Positions 1 to 5,090 of a stretch of DNA of 5,090 nucleotides are shown here, piece after piece. Source of the stretch: Alphaproteobacteria bacterium (GTDB lineage Bacteria; Pseudomonadota; Alphaproteobacteria; Reyranellales; Reyranellaceae). Location: assembly GCA_013290035.1 (NCBI GenBank), contig JABCYT010000330.1:1-5090 (forward strand), written 5' to 3'. Made by a program: the position numbers and the translations under genes. The notes under the pieces were generated by a model. That model searched no databases. It was given only the letters and a program-made list of their open reading frames with translations, and had not been told where the DNA came from. The number at the start of each line of letters is the position of its first letter. The first letter of the stretch is position 1.

Positions 1-738
1 GCCTTCCACCGCCTGGGCATTCCCGTCGTCGACTACGGCAACAACATCCGCCAGATGGCGTTCGAGGAAGGCGTGGCCGACGCCTTCGACTTCCCGGGCT
101 TCGTGCCGGCCTATATCCGCCCGCTGTTCTGCCGCGGCATCGGGCCGTTCCGCTGGGCCGCGCTGTCGGGCGATCCCGAGGACATCTACCGCACCGACGC
201 CAAGGTGAAGGAGCTGCTGCCCGACAACAGCGCGCTGCACCACTGGCTCGACATGGCGCGCGAGCGCATTTCCTTCCAGGGCCTGCCGGCCCGCATCTGC
301 TGGGTCGGGCTGGGCGACCGCCATCGCCTGGGCCTCGCCTTCAACGAGATGGTGGCGAGCGGCGAGCTCAAGGCGCCGGTCGTGATCGGGCGCGACCATC
401 TCGATTCTGGCTCGGTCGCCTCGCCCAACCGCGAAACCGAATCGATGAAGGACGGCTCGGACGCCGTGTCCGACTGGCCGATGCTGAATGCGCTGCTGAA
501 CTGCGCGAGCGGCGCCACCTGGGTGTCGCTGCACCACGGTGGCGGCGTCGGCATCGGCTTCTCGCAGCATGCCGGCATGGTGATCGTATGCGACGGCTCG
601 CCCGAGGCGGCACGGCGCATCGAGCGCGTACTGTGGAACGATCCGGCCACCGGCGTCATGCGCCACGCCGATGCCGGCTACGAGGTCGCGATCGACTGCG
701 CCCGCGAGAAGGGCCTCGATCTGCCGGGCCTCGCCTGA
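1..738 (+). CDS. hutU: Urocanate hydratase (urocanase), C-terminal part, cut by left window edge
   Basis: Urocanase is a cytoplasmic enzyme that converts urocanate and water to 4-imidazolone-5-propanoate, the second step of histidine degradation, using tightly bound NAD+ as electrophile. The frame is open from base 1 and gives 245 residues ending at TGA 736-738. Local residues 93-106 hold the family motif [14 protein letters not shown]; its Cys (local residue 100, bases 298-300) matches the conserved active-site cysteine, about residue 410 of the Pseudomonas enzyme. That alignment puts the first visible residue near 311 and the full protein near 555 residues, the normal length. Other hallmarks are the [14 protein letters not shown] block (about 135-148), followed by [12 protein letters not shown], and the glycine-rich [13 protein letters not shown] stretch (about 180-192). 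No frameshift or missing key residue is seen. The livF gene follows after three bases. Upstream hut genes and any HutC operator would lie outside the window. Confidence 0.97.
   Translation, partial: AFHRLGIPVVDYGNNIRQMAFEEGVADAFDFPGFVPAYIRPLFCRGIGPFRWAALSGDPEDIYRTDAKVKELLPDNSALHHWLDMARERISFQGLPARICWVGLGDRHRLGLAFNEMVASGELKAPVVIGRDHLDSGSVASPNRETESMKDGSDAVSDWPMLNALLNCASGATWVSLHHGGGVGIGFSQHAGMVIVCDGSPEAARRIERVLWNDPATGVMRHADAGYEVAIDCAREKGLDLPGLA
19..38 (+). repeat. 20-base direct repeat, copy 1 (in hutU)
   Basis: ATTCCCGTCGTCGACTACGG matches 1848-1867 at 19 of 20 positions in the same orientation; the only difference is C/T at the sixth base. In hutU it encodes IPVVDYG, which is ordinary urocanase sequence. 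Confidence 0.5.
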
Positions 739-741
739 CGC

Positions 742-1455
<714 letters not shown>

Positions 1456-1473
1456 GCCTTGTACGATGGCAGA

Positions 1474-2406
1474 CTATCCGGCGCGCCAGCCCCACAGCTT
1501 CCGCCATCCCAGCGCTTTTTTCGCCGAGACGAACATTGCCGCCGCTTCGCACTTCCTCTCCGTCATCGGTTCAACGACCTCCAGTGCGCCAAACTTCACC
1601 AACTCGAAAGCGCCGGGAACGAACCCTAGTAATCCCGCTGCCTCAGGGAGGCCCAACACAGTTGGCAGGGAAATGCCAACGACTGTGAGAACCGACTTTG
1701 CCGTCAACGATGGCCAGTGCTTCGATAAATAGTGCTTCACCGAGTGATTGAGTGCGTCCGTTCGCTGCTTGAGGTCGCCTACCGCGCTGTTGACTGTCTG
1801 TCGACGGCGGACGATCGCGTCGACGGTGGCCTCTTGCCAAAGGTAAAATTCCTGTCGTCGACTACGGTAGTGCGGATCGAGTGATAGATCCCGCGCGCGC
1901 AGCGTCAGGTCTCGAGGGTCCGCTCTGGCATCGATGAGAGGAACCAGAAGTTGCTGGCTGATCATGAAAGCCAGCTTCCCGAGCGCGATCTCGTCGGGCT
2001 GCGCGGTTGTCAGTCCAAGATCCTGCCTGCCTTCATGTTCGTCATGATAGGCAGCAACCACCCGGACCTCGGTGTCACCGGGAACCACTGTCTGATCCAT
2101 TGCCAGCACCATTCGCGTCGGCTGGTAGGCGTCCTCAGCGATTTGCTTGCGTGCTTTCCGCAGGTCGTCGTAGCGCTGGCGGCGGTATTCGTCCCATTCG
2201 GCTTTTACCGCCACATCGGCGCCGAGATCTTCGATCAGTCTTTCCTGGCCCTCAGGATCCCAATTTTCCTTGCGCCAGCGCGTTCTCTCCCCCTCACCGG
2301 AGAAAACCGGGAACACCAGGCGATCGTAGAGAAGGAGGTCCGCGATCAGCGCCTGTCTGTCGATATGGTCCTTTACCGAAAGTGTACCCCAGCGCTCCAT
2401 CGGCAT
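1474..2406 (-). CDS. Unrecognised protein with a C-terminal hydrophobic segment; probably acquired
   Basis: I do not recognise this family. The chosen start is ATG 2404-2406 (310 residues), because GGAG lies eight bases upstream; a GTG at 2413-2415 would add three residues but overlaps that GGAG. Numbering from the GTG, the N-terminal third is charged and Trp-rich (ERWGTLSVKDH at 7-17, LLLYDRLVFPV at 27-37, WDPEG at 52-56). A central part includes VVAAYHDEHEGR (119-130). A basic, probably helical stretch covers about 183-207 (YRSRRQ, VRRRQ). A mostly hydrophobic stretch at about 239-278 may be one membrane span or a hairpin, followed by a short Trp- and Lys-containing tail (GWRKLWGW). There is no signal peptide, and no nuclease, ATPase or helix-turn-helix motif I can name. 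The gene is convergent with livF (18-base gap) and upstream of nothing on its strand within the window. Its GC content is well below its neighbours, which suggests transfer. Long, intact reading frame, RBS and promoter argue that it is real. Confidence 0.82.
   Translation of the reverse strand: MPMERWGTLSVKDHIDRQALIADLLLYDRLVFPVFSGEGERTRWRKENWDPEGQERLIEDLGADVAVKAEWDEYRRQRYDDLRKARKQIAEDAYQPTRMVLAMDQTVVPGDTEVRVVAAYHDEHEGRQDLGLTTAQPDEIALGKLAFMISQQLLVPLIDARADPRDLTLRARDLSLDPHYRSRRQEFYLWQEATVDAIVRRRQTVNSAVGDLKQRTDALNHSVKHYLSKHWPSLTAKSVLTVVGISLPTVLGLPEAAGLLGFVPGAFELVKFGALEVVEPMTERKCEAAAMFVSAKKALGWRKLWGWRAG
1640..1680. repeat. Two adjacent hairpin-forming inverted repeats inside the unknown gene
   Basis: GCCTC-AGG-GAGGC (1640-1652) gives a five-base-pair stem. 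GTTGGCA-GGGAAA-TGCCAAC (1661-1680) gives a perfect seven-base-pair stem with a six-base loop. Neither is followed by a T-run on either strand, so a classical intrinsic terminator is not supported. They lie about 190-225 bases beyond the livF stop and could slow or protect a livF read-through transcript. They also encode part of the hydrophobic segment (VGISLPTVLGLPEA) of the unknown protein, so they may be incidental. Confidence 0.4.
1848..1867 (+). repeat. 20-base direct repeat, copy 2 (in the unknown gene)
   Basis: ATTCCTGTCGTCGACTACGG matches hutU 19-38 at 19 of 20 positions. Here the gene runs on the other strand, where the bases encode part of YRSRRQEF. The similarity does not extend beyond the repeat on either side, so this is not a duplicated hutU fragment of any length. 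Confidence 0.5.
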
Positions 2407-2414
2407 GGTCGACA

Positions 2415-2418
2415 CTCC
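2415..2418 (-). promoter_or_regulatory. Shine-Dalgarno site deciding the start of the unknown gene
   Basis: On the - strand the sequence reads GGAG, eight bases, then ATG at 2404-2406. The alternative GTG at 2413-2415 overlaps this GGAG and has no comparable site upstream, and the ATG at 2398-2400 is 14 bases away. The middle start is therefore preferred. Confidence 0.55.
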
Positions 2419-2462
2419 ATATCAAGGCGGTTGTTGAATCCGAGACATGCAACCACTGGTCG

Positions 2463-2491
2463 ATAGTATCTCCCAAGCGCAACCCGATCAA
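2463..2491 (-). promoter_or_regulatory. Candidate sigma70-type promoter for the unknown gene
   Basis: On the - strand, TTGATC (2486-2491) is followed by a 17-base spacer and TACTAT (2463-2468). Each box matches four of six consensus positions and the spacing is optimal. Transcription would start near 2456, giving a leader of about 50 bases before the ATG at 2406. It lies in the 143-base non-coding gap between livG and the unknown gene, so the gene could be expressed independently of livHMG. This is a by-eye match only; such matches arise by chance, though less often in GC-rich DNA. Confidence 0.4.
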
Positions 2492-2549
2492 TGCATTCCG
2501 CTCGCCCAAGACAGCAGGACTGCAATCTGCTCGATAATGGGTACGCGCC

Positions 2550-3296
2550 CTAACTGGTCCCTGTGTAGGCTTGCCGCACTTCGGCCCGGGCCATGACCTC
2601 GGCCGGCACGCCGTCGGCCAGCACCCCGCCGCCATCGAGGACCACGATGCGGTCGGCTACCCGCAGGACTTCGCCGAGATTGTGCTCAACCAGGACCACC
2701 GTGATGCCCGACTGCGGCAGGGCCCGGATCAGGTCGGCCATGGTCGCGGCCTCCGCGCTGCTGAGGCCAGCCAGCGGCTCGTCGAGCAGGAGCAGCCTTG
2801 GATCGAGCGCGATGGCGCGCGCCACCTCGAGACGCTTGCGCTGGCCGAGCGGCAGGGCGCGCGGCGACTGGTCGGCCTGTCCCGCCAGGCCGATGCGCGC
2901 CAGGATCGCGGCGGCCCTCTCGCGCGCTGCCTGGCGCGAGCGTGCCGTCAAGGCCCGCCACGGACTTTCGGTCTGGCGATGGCCAGCCGCGATCATCACG
3001 TTTTCGATGGTGCTGAAGCTGTAGAACGGCCGCACGATCTGATGGGTGAAGCCCAGCCCCAGCCGCACCCGCGCATGCGTCGGCAAGGACGTGACATCGC
3101 GATCGTCGAAGAAGATGCGGCCGGAATCAGGCTGCAGAAGCCCCGCCATCAGGCGCAGCGCCGTCGTCTTGCCGGCGCCGTTCGGGCCGATCAGCGCCAG
3201 AAACTCGCCGGCATCGACGGCAAAGCTCGCGCCGTTGGCCGCGGCGACGCCGCCGAAGCTTTTATGCAGGTCGTCGATCCGCAGCAGCGCCGTCAT
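2550..3296 (-). CDS. livG: LivG-type ABC transporter ATP-binding protein
   Basis: This is a 248-residue cytoplasmic ATPase subunit of the amino acid importer, the usual partner of LivF. Visible motifs are Walker A GPNGAGKT (37-44), a Q-loop region GFTHQIVRPF (82-91, Gln 86), the signature LPLGQRKRLE (148-157), Walker B LLLLDEP (168-174), the D-loop AGL (176-178) and the switch histidine in VEHN (203-206). The signature has Pro in place of Ser, but LivG proteins commonly carry such relaxed forms. The C-terminus VRQAYTG is typical of the family. The start is ATG 3294-3296, inside an ATGA overlap with the livM stop, so translation is coupled; the frame stays open further upstream, but that extension lies over livM and does not resemble any LivG N-terminus. 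It is the last gene of the livHMG run. livF does not follow it, as it usually would; instead comes the promoter region of the unknown gene. Confidence 0.96.
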   Translation of the reverse strand: MTALLRIDDLHKSFGGVAAANGASFAVDAGEFLALIGPNGAGKTTALRLMAGLLQPDSGRIFFDDRDVTSLPTHARVRLGLGFTHQIVRPFYSFSTIENVMIAAGHRQTESPWRALTARSRQAARERAAAILARIGLAGQADQSPRALPLGQRKRLEVARAIALDPRLLLLDEPLAGLSSAEAATMADLIRALPQSGITVVLVEHNLGEVLRVADRIVVLDGGGVLADGVPAEVMARAEVRQAYTGTS

Positions 3297-4156
3297 GGCG
3301 CGGCCCGCCGGCGCGCACGGTACGATCCGAGGAACGAGCGCGCCATCCCGGCAAGACCGCCGGGACTGAAGCGCATCACCAGGATCAGCATGGTGCCGAA
3401 GATCAGCAGCCGGTAGTCGCTCGCCGCGCGCGAGGCCTCCGGCAGCAAGGTGAGCGCCACGGTCGACGCCACGACGCCCCACACCGAGCCAGTGCCGCCG
3501 ATCACCACCATGGTCAGGATCGCGATCGACTGCACGAAGTCGAACGTGTCGGGCAGGATGATGCGGGCGAAGTAGACATAGAGCCCGCCCGCCAGGCCGG
3601 CGAGCGCCGTGCCGATGCCGAAGGCCGTGAGCTTGTAGGCCGGAACGTTGACGCCGACGGTCAGGGCCGCGTCCTCGTCGTCGGCCACGGCGTCGAAGGT
3701 GAAGCCCATCCAGCTCTGCTTGATCCACAGGCTGAAGGCGATCACCGCTGCCGCCGCGACGGCGATCAACAGCGCGTAGGCGAGCGGGTCGAGGCCCGAC
3801 GCGGGGATGCCGGAGATGCCGAGTTCGGCGCCCAGCCACTTCTGCTTGCGCACGAAGCCCAGGAACACGAAGCCGATGCCCATGGTCGTGACCGCCAGGA
3901 AGTCGTGGCGCACGCGCAGCGACGTGAGGCCCACCACGGCGCCGATCAGGCCCGCCATGGCCGTGGCCGCGGGCAAGGTCAGCAGCAACGGCACGCCGAG
4001 TTTGCTGAGATAGGCCGCCGTGTAGGCGCCGATGCCGTAGAACGCCGCATGTCCCAGGCTCACCTGGCCGCAGAAGCCGGTGATGATGTTGAGGCTGAGC
4101 GCCAGGATCATGTTGATGCCGATGACGCTCAGCAGGCTCGCGACGTAGCCGCTCAT
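3293..4156 (-). CDS. livM: LivM-type ABC transporter permease
   Basis: This 287-residue inner-membrane permease forms the translocation path with LivH. It is strongly hydrophobic, with about eight candidate membrane segments. Family hallmarks are GFCGQVSLGHAAFYGIGAY (27-45) near the N-terminus, the cytoplasmic ATPase-contact loop FDAVADDEDAALTVGVNV (154-171), GGTGSVWG (220-227) and FSPGGLAG (263-270) close to a basic tail (YRARRRA). In the contact loop many relatives have a form such as AIREDEIAA. The length is somewhat below that of LivM proteins carrying an N-terminal extension, but is common for this transporter family. Its ATG follows the livH stop by four bases, with GGA seven bases upstream. 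Its TGA overlaps the livG start. Confidence 0.95.
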   Translation of the reverse strand: MSGYVASLLSVIGINMILALSLNIITGFCGQVSLGHAAFYGIGAYTAAYLSKLGVPLLLTLPAATAMAGLIGAVVGLTSLRVRHDFLAVTTMGIGFVFLGFVRKQKWLGAELGISGIPASGLDPLAYALLIAVAAAAVIAFSLWIKQSWMGFTFDAVADDEDAALTVGVNVPAYKLTAFGIGTALAGLAGGLYVYFARIILPDTFDFVQSIAILTMVVIGGTGSVWGVVASTVALTLLPEASRAASDYRLLIFGTMLILVMRFSPGGLAGMARSFLGSYRARRRAAP

Positions 4157-4160
4157 CGCC

Positions 4161-5024
4161 TCATCCGCGTCCGAGCAGGCCCTGCGGCCGCACCATCAGC
4201 ACGACGATCAGGAACAAAAAGCCGATGGCATCGCGGTCGAAGATATCGGCGAGATAGATCGTGCCGTAGGACTCGACCACGCCCAGGGTCAGGCTCGCGA
4301 TCAGGGTGCCGCGCACGCTGCCTAGTCCGCCCAGCACGATGATGGCGAGCGCCTTGTAGCTCACCAGCCCGCCCATGGTGGGCTCGACATAGTTGTTCAG
4401 CAGGCCGACCAGCGCGCCCGCGATGCCGGCGAGGCCCGAGCCGAAGATGAAGTTGAGGTAGCGCACGCGCACCGGATCGACGCCGAAGCTGGTGGCCATT
4501 TGCGGATCGCTGACCGTTGCCCGCCAGCCGATGCCGGCCCGCGTCAGGCTGGCGAACAGGCCGAACCCGACCAGCAGCACCGTCGCGGCAACCACCATCG
4601 CGATCTCGACGTCGTTGAGGCGGATGCCCGCGAGATCGACGGTGGCCGTGTAGTAGGGATTGTGGTCGAAAGCGATGCCATAGGCCCCGAACAGCATGCG
4701 GAAGCCTTCCTGCATCACGATGAAGATGCCGATCGACACGATCATCGGCACGAACGCGGCGTGACCGAGCAGCGGCTGATAGGCAAAGCGGTAGATGGCG
4801 ACGCCCGCGATCGCGCTCACCACCATCGCCAGCGCAAAGCCCAGCGCCAGGCTGCCGGTCGCATTGGCCACCACGACCGCCATGAAGGCGCCCAGGGCGA
4901 AGACGCCGGCGTGGGCGATATGCAGGATGCGCAGCAGGCCGTAGACCAGCGCCAGGCCCACAGCCATCATGGCGTACATGCAGCCGTAGACGAGGCCCTT
5001 GACCGCCAGTTCGACGAAATACAT
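4161..5024 (-). CDS. livH: LivH-type ABC transporter permease
   Basis: This 287-residue inner-membrane permease pairs with LivM. Several hydrophobic segments run from the N-terminus (about 10-30, 38-55, 58-78, 92-108, 138-160, 190-210, 222-250, 267-278). Hallmarks are the N-terminal GLVYGCMYAMMAVGLALVYG (10-29), ILHIAHAGVFALGAF (33-47), the ATPase-contact loop WRATVSDPQMATSFGVD (167-183), GGLGSVRGT (232-240) and the family ending VRPQGLLGRG. The ATG at 5022-5024 gives the expected N-terminus. No Shine-Dalgarno sequence precedes it; a palindrome occupies that position. Ligand specificity cannot be read from the permease; the linked hutU makes histidine or urocanate uptake plausible. Confidence 0.95.
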   Translation of the reverse strand: MYFVELAVKGLVYGCMYAMMAVGLALVYGLLRILHIAHAGVFALGAFMAVVVANATGSLALGFALAMVVSAIAGVAIYRFAYQPLLGHAAFVPMIVSIGIFIVMQEGFRMLFGAYGIAFDHNPYYTATVDLAGIRLNDVEIAMVVAATVLLVGFGLFASLTRAGIGWRATVSDPQMATSFGVDPVRVRYLNFIFGSGLAGIAGALVGLLNNYVEPTMGGLVSYKALAIIVLGGLGSVRGTLIASLTLGVVESYGTIYLADIFDRDAIGFLFLIVVLMVRPQGLLGRG

Positions 5025-5026
5025 CG

Positions 5027-5042
5027 AGCGCCGATCGGCGCT
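5027..5042. repeat. Perfect 16-base palindrome just upstream of livH
   Basis: AGCGCCGATCGGCGCT reads the same on both strands. In the livH mRNA it can fold as a six-base-pair, GC-rich stem with a GAUC loop, ending two bases before the AUG, exactly where a ribosome-binding site should be. It may act as a stem-loop that sets the level of livH below that of the upstream gene or protects the 3' end of that gene's message, or as a protein-binding site. The role is inferred; the symmetry is directly seen. Confidence 0.6.
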
Positions 5043-5044
5043 GG

Positions 5045-5090
5045 TTACTTGCCCGGCGGGGGCCCCAGAGGCGCGAGAATCGCCGGGTCA
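5045..5090 (-). CDS. Possible C-terminal tail of an upstream gene, perhaps the transporter's substrate-binding protein
   Basis: On the - strand a frame open from the window edge encodes DPAILAPLGPPPGK and ends with TAA (5045-5047), 20 bases before livH. A Pro-rich tail ending in Lys is compatible with a periplasmic amino acid-binding protein, the gene expected next to livH, but 14 residues carry no diagnostic motif. Open stretches of this length are common by chance. The support is its position and the fitting gap to livH, not similarity. Confidence 0.4.
   Translation of the reverse strand, partial: DPAILAPLGPPPGK

Larger units (their letters stand above)
1456..2549. other. Lower-GC block between livF and livG (putative insertion)
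   Basis: Hand counts of 60-base lines give about 58% (1621-1680), 50% (1681-1740), 58% (2041-2100) and 57% (2461-2520). Flanking lines give about 77% (1141-1200) and 75% (3901-3960). The change falls close to the livF and livG stop codons, so the block equals the unknown gene plus its upstream non-coding region. No transposase, integrase, tRNA or convincing terminal repeat marks its edges, so how it arrived is unknown. It could also be an older resident gene whose neighbours were rearranged. Confidence 0.6.

Noticed and set aside
186..659. A 157-residue - strand frame opposite hutU
   Set aside because: It is antisense to unmistakable urocanase sequence and has low-complexity Ser/Arg/Pro composition typical of shadow frames.
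1466..1732. A + strand ATG 11 bases after livF, opening a frame that starts MADYPARQ
   Set aside because: It could be the start of a former next gene in the hut-livF operon, but the 88-residue product is Ser/Thr/Asn/Pro-rich, has no motif, and is antisense to the C-terminus of the unknown gene.
2513..2531. AGCAG-(9 bases)-CTGCT as a terminator for livHMG
   Set aside because: The five-base-pair stem is weak, has a nine-base loop and is not followed by a T-run on the - strand.
1951..2537. Two overlapping + strand frames opposite the unknown gene
   Set aside because: They lack a convincing start site and run past the unknown gene's 5' end into its promoter region. The - strand frame is longer and has a good RBS and promoter, so it is preferred, though with a family I cannot name the choice of strand is not absolute.
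2571..3416. A 281-residue + strand frame opposite livG
   Set aside because: It is antisense to a clearly conserved ATPase gene and is rich in Arg, Gln and Ala, as expected for a GC-rich shadow. No motif or ribosome-binding site supports it.
2550..3839. A 429-residue - strand frame that extends livG upstream
   Set aside because: The extra 181 codons lie over livM in another frame and read as Arg/Gly/Pro-rich shadow sequence. The livG family N-terminus begins at 3296, inside an ATGA overlap.

Overview
The window is about 5.1 kb of GC-rich bacterial DNA. It looks like a proteobacterium, and an alphaproteobacterium is the best guess from composition and gene content; no marker here fixes the genus. 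The native genes have strongly GC-biased codons: sample lines at 1141-1200 and 3901-3960 count to roughly 75-77% GC. One central block is clearly poorer in GC, at 50-58% in sampled lines.

Left part (1-1455, + strand): the C-terminal 245 residues of urocanate hydratase (hutU, histidine degradation), cut by the window edge. Three bases later comes a complete LivF-type ATPase gene of a branched-chain/polar amino acid ABC importer. The spacing implies co-transcription and probably translational coupling.

Centre (1456-2549): a single unrecognised gene on the - strand, convergent with livF, with a hydrophobic stretch near its C-terminus. It has its own plausible promoter and Shine-Dalgarno sequence. 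Its lower GC and position suggest an acquired insert. It separates livF from the rest of the transporter.

Right part (2550-5090, - strand, transcribed right to left): livH (permease), livM (permease) and livG (ATPase), tightly packed (4-base gap, then a 4-base overlap). A short open fragment at the right edge may be the tail of the substrate-binding protein gene. A perfect 16-base palindrome lies between that fragment and livH, just before the livH start codon.

Together LivH, LivM, LivG and LivF make a full inner-membrane importer core, and the linked hutU suggests that histidine, urocanate or a related amino acid is imported for catabolism (inference). The unusual point is the layout. LivF, normally in one operon with LivG, is on the opposite strand in the hut transcript, with a foreign-looking gene between the two convergent halves. 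No mobile-element gene, tRNA, rRNA or CRISPR array is visible.
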